Of a stretch of DNA of 64,000 nucleotides, positions 22,001-32,615 are shown piece by piece. The stretch's first letter is position 1; every line of letters begins with the position of its first letter. The notes beneath the pieces were generated by a model. The model saw nothing but the letters and a program-made list of their open reading frames with translations, was not told the DNA's origin and did not search any database. Location: NCBI GenBank assembly GCA_001599715.1, contig BCHU01000017.1, forward strand, positions 211,260-275,259, in the 5' to 3' direction. The position numbers and the translations under genes are program-made. This DNA comes from Phaeotremella fagi. Lineage: Eukaryota > Basidiomycota > Tremellomycetes > Tremellales > Phaeotremellaceae.

Positions 22001-24736
22001 AAACTCAGATATATTATCAGTAAAATGCCACAAGAAATGCAGGATGACGTTTATCTGTTCAATTCATTTTTTTACGAAAAGATTTCGGTGAAAACTAAAA
22101 AGTTTGTTTTACCTAAATCTATCTTTCTGAGCGAATCATTGACAAGCTCGATCGCTTTAGACTTCGATATTCAGCAGAAACGAAATCTTGGCCAGCTTAC
22201 GATTCGGTAAAGAAATGGACGAAGAAGAAGAATATTTTTGATAAGAAATATATCATTGTTCCCATCAACGAAAAGTGAGTTCCGTTCCACATTATCAAAG
22301 TTGCGTGTTGAACTAATTTGAATAGTTATCATTGGTACCTGGCGGTTATCGTTAATCCAGCTGGTATCTTACGAGCTCCAATCCCAGAATCTGAGATCCC
22401 TTCGTCTCCTAAAGAAGACTTGGAGATCGCTGTAGAACCCACTGCAGTTGAACACGATCAGAGACGAACAGAAGACGTTTTCAATGACCCGGGTGATCTG
22501 GATGACCTCGCGTCGGACACGGGAGATCCTGCTCCAGTCGGTACATCGACACTTGCAAATACTCCTCATCCAGATACGTCTTCAACTGATGTCGATCCTT
22601 TGGATGTGATGGACGCGGATGAAGATGCAGGAAACGATACGCTGATACTTTCGGATTCAGTCAAAGGTTTGAACTTGGAAGACGAGGTTCCTGAACTTAT
22701 CGAACAGAATAAACAGAACAAATCGCCAATCAACACAGATACGCTTATAATATTCAACCAACAATCTCAACCTCGACAAAGATCTGTCCCGCCTGCAGAA
22801 GAAGAGGCTGAGGAAATAGAGAATAAATTCAAAGGGAAGAAACGACCGGATGTGAAGATAGTTGATAGTGATGAGTAAGTTTACTTCTTTGTCTTTGCTA
22901 TGATGTGGGCGGCGACTGACAAGGAAAAGGTGTTTCATTTTGACATTTGATTCACTCGGTTCTACCCACAATCCAGTTGGCAACTATTTGAATCGATGGT
23001 TACATTTCGAAGCTAAAGATAAAGGTAGATTGTCCGAGGATGATGAACCTAGCCCTGCGATTTATTGGGAAGCTCAGGTAAGTTGTTCTTTATCGGATTA
23101 AGATTTTGTTGACTTCTGAGTTTAGGTACCTACTCAAACCAATTTTTATGATTGCGGAGTTTTTCTTATTCATTATGCTGAGACTCTGTTCAAAGAACCC
23201 AAAACCGTTTTAACATTTATCCAAGTAAGTCATAATTCAGTCTTCAAGTGTTAAATCTACTAACGTATGTCGTTACAGAGAGGACTTCCACATCTCAAAG
23301 CTCCAGAACGACCAGCATACGACGAAGAACTGAAACGTATATGGCTTCAAGAAATCACTCCAGAACTTCGAAGTAAATGGTGTTCATTAGTCAACGAACT
23401 ACACAGGGAATATTACATGTCAAAGGGTGAAGAACCTCTTGATTTGTTTCAGACGGGTAAAGGGGCTAGCAGTAACAAGGTCAACGAGTTGAATGGTACC
23501 TCGACATCACGATCACGATCCGGATCTAAAGTCAAATCGAAATCTCCTTTTCCTGTGGGAAATGAAGGACTGATGATGCCTGGTGCTTTTCCTGTGGACA
23601 GAAAGGAAGATAGTATTCAAGATGTTGATCCCAGTTTGGAAATCACTGGTCCGCCTCCTGTTGATTTGGAACAGAGCTCGGATTTTGCTATGAAGGATGA
23701 GGAAGAGAATTCGGATATTGTAGCGGTGGTTAATAAACATAGTCCTTTACAGGACCAAAAACAGACCGAATTGGTTTTAGAGGATTATTTTCCGCCAATC
23801 GAAGAAACTCGTCCTCATCGTTATGCTCATCCTATTAATGATGATGACGTGGATATGGACCAACCGACGAATCCGACCTCACCTCAATATTTTGATCAAC
23901 AATCGAATCTATCTTCATACGATGATAATCAAGAAGAAGCTGCAGAGAGTGATGAGACCTCGACCAGATCCACTAAACATGGTTATCGTACTACAGGTAG
24001 TCCTCTATCGAATCAAGCTTTTGAAGATAGGGCTCCTCAGTATGATGACGATACGGTCCAAAATGGGAATGGTACTCCCGTTCACGAATTACCCCCGGTG
24101 TTTGGTAACGAAGGACTGAGTAAAGTGGAAATGGAGGGGAATCGACTCCTGCAGAGAGCTGTGAAACGTCAATTCTCTGAACGACCAGCTATTGATCATC
24201 CTTTTAATTTACTTCCAAATGGAAGGGAAAGATCTGGTTCAGCTGGTATAGCCCTTACTCGTGGTCATGATCAAGACACAGTAACCGACCCAGGTAGTTC
24301 TATCTTCAACTTGAACCCTACCAGCAGCTTGAGAACGATGGAACAAGCCAGTTCACCAATGTCAGTCACTCCAATACCAGCGAATCATCCTCTACCAGTC
24401 ATATTTTACAATGTGGAACATTTACCAAATGAGAATACACCTTCTTCATCAACCCTACCCCAAGACGACTCGACCTCACCAGCTCCACGAAAAACAGGCA
24501 AAACTCGACGATTTGATTTATCGAGTGGCTCTGAGGGAGACGACGATGGTGATAGTAGTTATTCGATTGGTGTTAATGGGAATGGTAAAAGAAAGAAAGG
24601 ATTACCATCTGGTAATCAGCCTAAGAAGGGGAAGAAAAATCATAAACCACAGCCTCAGGTGAAAGAGCAACAGATTGACGATAAGGAGAAGGGAAAGACG
24701 AAAGAAGCGGCGATTAACATCGAGGATTCTGATTGA
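19070..24736 (+). CDS. Ulp2/SENP6-7-like SUMO isopeptidase
   Basis: Large (about 1,600 residues) C48 cysteine protease that would remove SUMO chains. Start MEDLRIHGLDQDSPGG at 19070; two short exons precede MGKPSKSNSSKTNSPFK. The N-terminal 600 residues are low-complexity, Ser/Lys-rich. The catalytic domain begins LDITKGEWIRLKDNEFLNDT (21865-21940) and shows the catalytic His in NYHWYLAVIVNPAG (22325-22366), the Asp in ILTFDSLGSTHNPVGNYL, and Gln/Cys in QVPTQTNFYDCGVFLIHYAE (23130-23190). About 170 acidic residues are inserted between the His and Asp motifs, as in the Ulp2/SENP6/SENP7 group rather than Ulp1. The C-terminal 400 residues are disordered and end EAAINIEDSD, a SUMO-interacting-motif-like tail. 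At least ten short introns. Confidence 0.9.
20548..20621 (+). repeat. Perfect 37-bp tandem duplication inside an intron of the Ulp2-like gene
   Basis: Copies at 20548-20584 and 20585-20621 are identical. The donor GTACGT is at about 20535 and the true acceptor TTTAG lies just at the end of copy 2. The duplication lengthens this intron from about 50 to about 88 nt and creates a second potential branch region; it adds no coding sequence if the distal acceptor is used. Confidence 0.9.
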
Positions 24737-25014
24737 TAGGTTATGGATTATTTTGAGGATGGGGTTTATAGTGTCCTTTCTTTTTCGTTCTTTTCATTTG
24801 TTTATAGTATTTACCCAGCATTGTATTTTAGTAGACTCATTCACGTTTAGACCTTTAGGATTACTTGTATAATACTCTTTCATTGACGATTTCTCATGCT
24901 TATGATTATGGTTTATGTTTACGATCATGTAGAGTTGAATGCCACCAAAAACATTACAAGATTTCTCGAAACTAAAATGCAACTGAGTTCACTCTAAACA
25001 CCCCTCACCATTTA

Positions 25015-25803
25015 ATGTTAAGTCAACCAGCAAACACGACCAAACATCTCTCATACATCAACCACACAATCCCTCGAGATCCATCGATATCATTCCATCT
25101 AAAACAAATCTCCATAACCTCCGACGAGAACGATGATAAAACCCAATCGACAGGTGGGACTGGGACCACAGGGACGACTTTATGGTTAGGCGCTCAAATC
25201 ATGGCATGTTACTTACGTGAGATCTTGTCGTCTCCCAAAGAATTAGAGGGGGAGGGGCAGGGGGAGGGGGAGACTGGTTGGTACATGGAACTTGGATCTG
25301 GGATAGGTTATCTATCATTGGTCATCTCTTCTATTGGATATAATGTTTTTTCAACGGATATCGAACCTGTTTTAACGACTGTTTTGAAACCCAACATCTC
25401 GTCTGGGTTGAATATCCTCCGTGAGAACGGAATTCGACATGGTGAGATTAAGGTCACAGAATTAGATTGGTTCGATCGTTCTATATCGATAAAAGAGGAG
25501 ATTAGAGGTATAATAACAACCGATACACTCTATCATCCAGATCTAATCATTCCATTATTCGAAACCATCATTTCAATAATCAACTCTCAACCGACATCTA
25601 AGAGTATCCCGATATATATAGCACTGGAGAATCGGGATCCGAGATTGATAGATCATTCTTTGGGGGTGGGGAGGGGGATGGGATTCGAGTTGAAGAGGGT
25701 TAATCATTCTAGGGTTAGACGGGGGGTTGAGAAGAGTGGTTGGGGATTTGAGGAGGTTGAATGGGAGGGGATAGAGATTTGGAAAGGGAGATGGAAGGGG
25801 TAG
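25015..25803 (+). CDS. Class I SAM-dependent protein methyltransferase (METTL21/Efm6-like)
   Basis: Intronless 262-residue protein. It shows the family pattern TTLWLGAQIMACYL, motif I ELGSGIGYLSLVI (about residues 94-106), post-I acidic STDIEP, and a DTLYHPDLIIPLF block near the position where METTL21-type lysine methyltransferases carry D/AD-x-x-Y. The substrate cannot be told; members of this group methylate translation factors and chaperones. It follows the Ulp2-like gene in the same direction by 278 bp and is convergent with RNF10. Confidence 0.8.
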   Translation: MLSQPANTTKHLSYINHTIPRDPSISFHLKQISITSDENDDKTQSTGGTGTTGTTLWLGAQIMACYLREILSSPKELEGEGQGEGETGWYMELGSGIGYLSLVISSIGYNVFSTDIEPVLTTVLKPNISSGLNILRENGIRHGEIKVTELDWFDRSISIKEEIRGIITTDTLYHPDLIIPLFETIISIINSQPTSKSIPIYIALENRDPRLIDHSLGVGRGMGFELKRVNHSRVRRGVEKSGWGFEEVEWEGIEIWKGRWKG

Positions 25804-26011
25804 TTGTTGATGGTGGACGGATAGATATACCTCGTATTGAGGACATACCTCCATCTGGATACTTTGAATAGACTTGGAATACACTGCAAATCATACATTT
25901 AATACTCTAGTTTACATTTCTACGTATGACCCTAACGATTTTTATGATTTTACTATAGATATATATACCTACAAATGCTTTATGATTATTGATTCAAATG
26001 ATAACCCAAAC

Positions 26012-28719
26012 TCAAGCTCTTCTCCCACCACCACCCCCTAAAACTAATTTCGTATTCTTCTTCTTAGATTTCTTCCCACCCCCACCACCTTTCTCACTCT
26101 CCCTAACACTCCCCCTAGACAATTCATCATCCCCGCCATCCCCACCATCCGCGTTCAATCTAGTAAAAGCGCCCCAAGCTTGTTCGACCTCCCAATCGAG
26201 AGTTTCATTTCGTTGTCTGACTGGGGTGGACGATACCGTGTGACTATGTAAGGCAGTTGCGAAAGACGGTCGATGGGTTTGGAGAGTGTTCGAAGGTGAT
26301 GTACCTGGTTGTGGATAGGCGTATGATTGGGAGGTTGACGATGATACTGAACCAGGTGTGAAGTTTGGTGATGACCCTAGATGCTCATCTGTGGATGACC
26401 AACCAGTCGCTGAATGGAATCCTCCTGCATGATTTTGATTCGTGGGATTAGAATCCAAAGTCGACCTAGCTAGAGCTAGAGCGAAATCTCTATCTTCAGG
26501 TAAATCTTTACCACCCCCACCAGCAATCCGTAGGTCAACAGGTAATTTTTCACGTTCAGACTTCTCCCATCGACTCTTAGCCTTATCTTCCTTCTTGATC
26601 CTATCTCTTCGTTTACCACGTCTAGCTTTGAGAGCAGTTTCAAAAGGTATCAAAGATTCCTTACCGACAATCTCTTCTAATTCAGCTTCAACAAACACAA
26701 CTTCAGTTCCACTAGGTAGATGTGATAGATATTTACATCTTTTCCTGAGTTCGTCATTGATAGTTCCTGGATCGGAACCGCTTGAATGGAATGTTATCGT
26801 TTTGGGGAAGAGGGAATATGATTTGAAGTGGGACAAGAGAATTCGAATGTCTAGTGGATGAAGGAAGACGTTGACTCCTAACGAGGATTGGTAGAAATAA
26901 TAAGATGGTGACGGGGGAGTTGGGATTGCTGGTTGAGTATTTGTCGATCGTTTTCTATTTCTTTTGGGTGAGGAGGTTGGATTTGGATTTTCCAGTAGAT
27001 GCGGCATGGGATTTGGTCCAAGTGGATGAGCTGGAGTGATATGATTTGCAGTTCCAAATTGATTCGACTGAACAGATAAGAATTCAGTTGGTATATCACC
27101 TAACCCTTGTTCTGGAATATCGGTTTGATTCAGTATCCGACTTCTTTCCTCCCGTTCCTTAGCTCGTCTCTCCCTATCTCGTTTCTTCTCCCTTTCTCTT
27201 CTTTCACCACCAACAGCTTCTCCCCACGCATCCCTAGTCTCCCTCTCACTCTTCCTAACAAGTTCAGTTTCCAGTTCAGCTTTAACTTTGCCAATCTGTC
27301 TCTCAACTTTATCCCTCGCAGCTTTAACGAAATCACGACCCAACCCATCCCCACGAAGAAGTTCCCATTCTTTAGCTAGTTCACTCAATTCCCTTTGTAA
27401 TTCGTTCATCATGTAATCAGGTGTCGCTAGCATGAAATGCGAATAAGTCAGAATGTCAGGTAGGAAATACCAAGGTGCGGTATGAGGTGGTAAAGCCTCT
27501 GAAGGCCATGTTGAAGATGTTGGAAGAGCCATTGTTGTCATTTGAGGTCTTTGGATTAATCGCATGTGTATCAAATGATTTGTTGAAGAAGATTCTTGAT
27601 GATCGTGATCGATTGGTTTAGGTGTTGAGATGTTGCCAGATTCGAAACCTTCCATTTCTCCAAGAACTCCAAAATCGTGATCGTGGTGATCATGGGTTTG
27701 ATCTGGGATCACCTCTTTATCTCCAGATGATTGAGAGATGTCATCGTTGTCTTCTTCTCCATTCGCCGTCCTTAACATGGTATCCGCATCAAGATATCGA
27801 ACAGATTTCAACATTCCTTCGTGTACGGTATCCCCACAGATTGGACATTTAGCAGATTTAGGAACATCCGATAATTGAATATAATGCAAGATGCAAGGGA
27901 AACAAAAAATCTGTCATTCTGTCAGTAAAGAACAATACGTTTATAAGATCCAACTTACATGTCCACATTTTGTCATCCTACCAGCAACAGGTTGACTCAA
28001 ACAGATCGGACAACTTCTTCCAGATTTCTCTTCCTCGATTCTACGTCTTCTTTCAGCCGCTTCTTCACCCATCCCTTCTAATTCTGATGAATCGAATGAA
28101 GCGCCTAAATGATCTGCATCTGTGGTTGTATGATTCGAACGACTTTCGATGGGATCGGAAGAAACGTATCCTTGAGCAACGGAAAGTGGTGAGAAAGTCG
28201 GAACAAGAACTTGAAGAATGTAAGGCCAGTGTAAAGAACTATCCATGGTTTAGTCAGAATGTGCAATGCAGTTTATCCACCCAGATGGTTGACTCACATA
28301 TCAGGATCAGCAAAATGAGCACCATAACTACCAGTCATGGTAGGTTTCAGAACGAATCTGAAATTCGCATTAACATATTTCTCCCTTGTCAAAGCCGATC
28401 CTCTCCAAGAATCACCACGTCGACTACGTCTGGGTACACCACTTATACCTGATCCCGGTACGTTACGCTGTCTAGGTGGAAGAGAGAAATTCAACCATTG
28501 TTGTGGATTGATGGATTCCATCGAAGAGATTTCGTTATTTAGGGCGGGTTTTAATCTTGATGTTGGTGTTTGAGTATTTGGTCTGGTTGTTGGCATGATT
28601 GAAGTATTTGGAAATGGGATTGGAGGTCCAGTGAGTGATGGTGAGAGTGTTGGATAGCTTGAAATCGAACTGGTTGGATCTTGCTTGATATCAGCCAGAT
28701 CGGATGGTGTATCAACCAA
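26012..28719 (-). CDS. RNF10/Mag2-like RING E3 ubiquitin ligase
   Basis: About 850 residues, start MVDTPSDLADIKQDPTSSIS at 28719. The N-terminal block NPQQWLNFSLPPRQ and YVNANFRFVLKPTMTGSYGA precedes an exon with the RING: CPICLSQPVAGRMTKCGH, then, after an intron, FPCILHYIQLSDVPKSAKCPICGDTVHEG. C-terminal features match the RNF10 family: WYFLPDILTYSHFMLATPDY, YYFYQSSLGVNVFLHPLDIR, RKRCKYLSHLPSGTEVVFVE. The family monoubiquitinates 40S ribosomal proteins during stalled initiation/elongation; that role here is inferred from family. The tail is Gly- and Lys-rich. Convergent with the methyltransferase gene. Confidence 0.9.
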
Positions 28720-29070
28720 TCGAGATGAGAATCAACTCGATTCTGATGTGACTGCCCAAATCACGATTGTGTGCAGATACAAATTACAATGTAGAAGGTG
28801 GAAGTGTAGATGATGCCTGGAGTGTTATGATAATGACCCTATCCCCTCTTTCGAGGTATTTGGATATAAGAGAAAGAAGAAGAAGAAAGAAAGAAGAGAA
28901 AAGAAAAAGAATAATAACGCGTCACAACCATCCTATGGTATGGCCACCAACGTTCATTAAGTAATCCCGTAATAAACAGTAACGAATTCATCCGATAACG
29001 ACAACGACGGCGACGACAACGACCACGAAGTTGACTACAACTATCATTATCACCATCATCAACACCAACA
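28720..29070. promoter_or_regulatory. Divergent promoter, RNF10 (-) and TMEM14 (+)
   Basis: Contains a purine-rich tract at about 28868-28910 (GAA/AAAG units) and, just before the TMEM14 start, imperfect trinucleotide repeats (CGACAACGACGG..., then CATCATCAACACCAACA) at about 28993-29068. Confidence 0.55.
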
Positions 29071-29736
29071 ATGTCAACTCCACAAGAAAGAATAGATCTT
29101 TTAAAATCAAATGATATCCCAGGTAAACCAGCTTCCACAACAAATTCATTCCTAAATCTAAAACTAACACCCCAAAGGATACATCTACGCTGCCCTCATC
29201 CTAAACGGTGGGGTTATGGGATATATTCGTCGAGGTTCAAAAATCTCTCTTGTGTAGGTTCATTTGGTTTCCACTGTTCAAGGAATGTGCTGACGAGCAC
29301 ACAGAGCTGGAGGGGTTAGTGGTCTCTTAGCAGGGTATGGGGCATATGTCAGTCTACTTCCCACAGTGCCATTGTGATGTACGGACTGAAATCGATTTAG
29401 AGGGCATCGCAAAACCCAAGAGATGTCTATCTATCTTTAGGTCGGTCTTCATCCATATTTCGAAGTCTTGTCAGCGACTGACTCGAAGTTGACAGGTGTC
29501 TCATCATTATTGGCCATTGCTATGGGTCAACGATTACTTAAAACTGGTAAATTCATGCCAGCAGGTTTAGGTGAGTTTGTTGTTCCATCTACGAGGATTT
29601 GATCACTGATGAGATATTTATATTTAGTCACCGTAAGTATTGGTTTCTAGTTCGGTATGCTGTCTCTTGCTTCAACTGACATGGTTAGATCCTCTCTCTC
29701 GTCATGGCGGCACGATACGGATTGAGATTATCATAG
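29071..29736 (+). CDS. TMEM14-family small membrane protein, seven exons including a 5-nt microexon
   Basis: Small integral membrane protein of the TMEM14 family (vertebrate TMEM14C acts in mitochondrial porphyrin transport). My exon reading: 29071-29122, 29178-29253, 29305-29347, 29401-29440, 29496-29570, 29628-29632 and 29689-29736. This gives GYIYAALILNGGVMGYIRRG, then SLVAGGVSGLLAGYGAY, ASQNPRDVYLSLGVSSLLAIA, GQRLLKTGKFMPAGLVT and ILSLVMAARYGLRLS, the standard family order with three or four hydrophobic helices. The sixth exon is only TCACC, bounded by TTTAG and GTAAGT; without it the last helix falls out of frame. Start ATG at 29071 is preceded by a CACCAACA leader. Confidence 0.86.
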
Positions 29737-30200
29737 ATACAATTCGCTGCTTCAAGGACGTCTCTATCGAAGCTTATTATTACCAGATTCATACCGAAAT
29801 ACCTGTTTATGCAATTATCACCCCTCATCACATCCTTGACCATCCTATGATACTTACCCTAGCTCTTTCATGTCTGACAACAACAGTCCATTGATTTCGT
29901 AGTAAAGTTGATATTATCCCGAATCGTTTGTTTTCTAGGATCACCTTCATTCAGCTCCACTACATGATAAAACTCAACAACTCCTTCCTTCCAAACTCGG
30001 TATTTCATACCTTTGTCTCCATCAATCGGAAGAAGACACAAATCGCTTAAACTCACCTTTGTTACTGTCCTTCTAGCTTATTTTTGTACTTTTCACTAGT
30101 AGAAACAATATTTTTTTCTTTTCCCCCTCTTTCTTACTTTCATTCTCTACCAACAAATCGCCACCAAGATTTTCAGAATTTTCACCAAATCAATCACACC
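29737..30200. other. Intergenic, no gene seen
   Basis: AT-rich, with pyrimidine tracts just before the next gene (TTTTTTTCTTTTCCCCCTCTTTC at about 30110-30133, typical of a core promoter). No coding frame supported. Confidence 0.45.
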
Positions 30201-30791
30201 ATGTCAAAAGCTTCCTCTTCAAAAATGTCAACTCAAGACACACCTACTACAACTATGTCAGCTTCAACAAGTTCTCTCGCGCCATTCAGCTACCATTTTG
30301 CTCCCTCAATTGTGGTTGGCAAATATCAAGACGGTCAGGATGGAGCGGTCTTTAGTTGCGCATCAAAAGACTTTCCGGAAGACAAGATTGGGTCAAGATT
30401 AAGTGTCTTGATCTCTAACTCCATGGAGCAGGAATTACACCACACATTCAATTTCACTAACTCTATATCTGAAATGCAACCTCAGCTCAAAGATCACTTT
30501 GGTACTCGTATCAACTACATCAAGAAACACTGTAAAAGTATTGCTAAAACTCTTGGTCTTGATGTTAAAGAAGTTTTGATGTATTCTGTAGACCAAGAGC
30601 TTCTTAAGCCAATCTCTTGCTCCCCATACCAACTCAATCTCAACAGTCAAAACGCCTGGGATGATTATAATTCTGTGGCAGTCTACCCTACAGAATATGA
30701 GGTAGAAGTTGGTGGAAAAGATCTTGATTGTTGGTGTGCCGCCTCACTGAAAATCAAAGATGAGGATCTTCCACCACCATATAGTCAGTAA
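30201..30791 (+). CDS. Unknown PPxY-tailed protein, intact copy
   Basis: Single-exon 196-residue protein beginning MSKASSSKMSTQDTP. I do not recognise the family. The middle has a His/Cys/Lys block (YIKKHCKSIAKTLGLDVKEVLMYSVDQELLK) shared with the next gene. The end, EDLPPPYSQ, contains a PPPY motif of the kind bound by WW domains of Rsp5/Nedd4 ubiquitin ligases; binding is inference. The first ATG in the longer frame (30084) lies in a T-rich leader, so the ATG at 30201 with context CACACCATG is preferred. The next gene is a tandem paralogue. Confidence 0.65.
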   Translation: MSKASSSKMSTQDTPTTTMSASTSSLAPFSYHFAPSIVVGKYQDGQDGAVFSCASKDFPEDKIGSRLSVLISNSMEQELHHTFNFTNSISEMQPQLKDHFGTRINYIKKHCKSIAKTLGLDVKEVLMYSVDQELLKPISCSPYQLNLNSQNAWDDYNSVAVYPTEYEVEVGGKDLDCWCAASLKIKDEDLPPPYSQ

Positions 30792-31220
30792 TAGTGTGGG
30801 AGAGGAGATTGGGAGGGGAAGAGAAGTTTTATTCTGTGCTATGTTGCTTAGTAAATGTTTGATGTATGGTTGTTCAAATTCCTGTTCAGTACCTAGAAAT
30901 GCATCTTTTGGCATGGGTGAGAAGTGGCAAACAGATTGGGAGGAGTCACTTCTCAACAGTCTAGCAATGAGCCCTTGAAAGCAGATACCAGTACTAGACT
31001 TAATGGTCCATAAAGATTTCTTTTTTGGCTTGACTTTGTGAAGAGTGTGAAAGGATTTTGGACATGTCATTGGAGGAAGGCAATCCTGTTATTCACCTTT
31101 GTAGGTCCTTCTAATTGAGTTGATAACACATTATCTCTTGTCAATTCCTCATTTTTACTTTTATTTCCTACCATTAGTTTTTCAACACATCTCCCAACAG
31201 TAACAACAATTCATCATACC

Positions 31221-31829
31221 ATGTCAAATACTTTCACCAATTCAACTCAAGTTCCAGTCACTCAAGACACAACAAATTCAACCAGTCTCACCAAACCTCT
31301 CAGACCTTTTGTTTAACATCTTGCTCCATCTATAATGAGGAAAGGGTCTGGGCCAGATACATGTACACACTACCAGACCGTGGTTGTGCATGGAAGAGAC
31401 TATGAAGACACAGACGCAAATAAGTTGGGCCAGGAGCTTATCAATATCTTTCACTCTCCAGCAAACATATCAAAGTACGACATTCCTTTTTGGGATTCAA
31501 TGATTGAATCAGAAAAGAAGCAAGCGCTAGCTGAGAAGTACAACCGCTTCCTTGATTTCACTCGAAAACACTGTAAAGAAGTTGGTAAGAAGTTGGGTCT
31601 CAATGTTACTCAGGGTTTACTTTATGCTGTAAAAGAAGAAGATTTTAAGAAGGTGATTCGCCATAATCTATATCCGCTTTGGCATGAAGATGTTAGTGAA
31701 TGGGCCGATATTGAGTCCATCAAAGTCTACAGAACAGAACAAGAACATCATGGGTCTGAATTTAGTTATATAGCTTCATCGAAAGTCCGAGAAGATGAGG
31801 AAGCTCTACCAGCTTATAGTGAGCACTAG
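31221..31829 (+). pseudogene. Unknown protein paralogue, interrupted by an in-frame stop
   Basis: Tandem paralogue of 30201-30791. The 5' part starts at ATG 31221 (MSNTFTNSTQVPVTQD) with the same context, ATACCATG. TAA at 31314-31316 sits in frame where the intact copy has Tyr (FSYHFAPSI against FV-stop-HLAPSI), and the frame continues open after it to 31829 (end ALPAYSEH). The shared block is FTRKHCKEVGKKLGLNVTQG. Either the gene is a recent pseudogene, or translation restarts at ATG 31335 and yields a 164-residue protein without the N-terminus. The tail has LPAYSE in place of PPPY. Confidence 0.65.
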
Positions 31830-32615
31830 TCAAGGTGGCATTAGAGTTTAAGAGAGGAGGGGCAAGTAAGGATTGTTTTCAGTAGCTCAATTATATTTTT
31901 ATACAAGGAATAGTTTAATCCTATTTGAGAAAAGGAAAGAATGTGCTCCACTTGTAAGACGACTGCAACGCTAGAAGCAATGGAGCTCAATGTAGTGCTT
32001 CTTAGCACCGCTTTTTTCCTCAACAAAGGTATGATTTTCGAGATTGACGATAAGAGTATGTATCGAAGATGGCAATCGGTTAGTAGCCTGTGTTTGTTTG
32101 CATTTTAATACCTTCCCAATCGTTCTCAGAGTGGTTCACTGAAAAAAGGTGTCCTTCAGTATTTTTTTTTTTAACCTGTGTTGTTTAAATTTTCGTATTA
32201 GACAAGGCTACTCAACCCCTTATCTTCTTATTGACTAAATCCTACCATTTCGAAGGTAAGAATTTATGTACTTCAAAAAGACTTCAAAAAGACTTCCTAG
32301 GAATAGAAAATGGGAGAAGACCATGTAGCGACGGATCGTCTTAGCGTATTGCTATCCTAAAGACCGCTGAAACAGTGTTCCCGGTCTTGGGTAAAAAATC
32401 TGAACTCCAGTTTACATATTGCTTCGACATTGACCGGCATGATGAATGACCAAATAAGCCCAATAAACGATGAAGTCAATTTTTCATTTTTTGGCTATTG
32501 CTTATCAATCTTCTACTCGTTATATGTTATTCATAACCAAAAAACTTTCCCCTTTATGAAACACCAAAATCATATCAGTACGAACAGTATGTACTCTTTG
32601 AACACACATGCTTAT
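31830..32615. other. Intergenic with small tandem duplication
   Basis: No gene supported. ACTTCAAAAAG occurs twice in direct tandem at about 32272-32293, and a T10+ tract lies near 32162-32173. The region is AT-rich. Short open frames on the plus strand near 32430-32800 are shadows of the minus-strand gene. Confidence 0.45.

Noticed and set aside
26442..26861. 139-codon open frame on plus
   Set aside because: Antisense of the RNF10 gene; the minus-strand protein explains the region.
30084..30200. Upstream ATG extending the 30201 gene by 39 codons
   Set aside because: The extension is a T/C-rich leader translated as Phe/Ser/Pro; the ATG at 30201 has a matching context in the paralogue.
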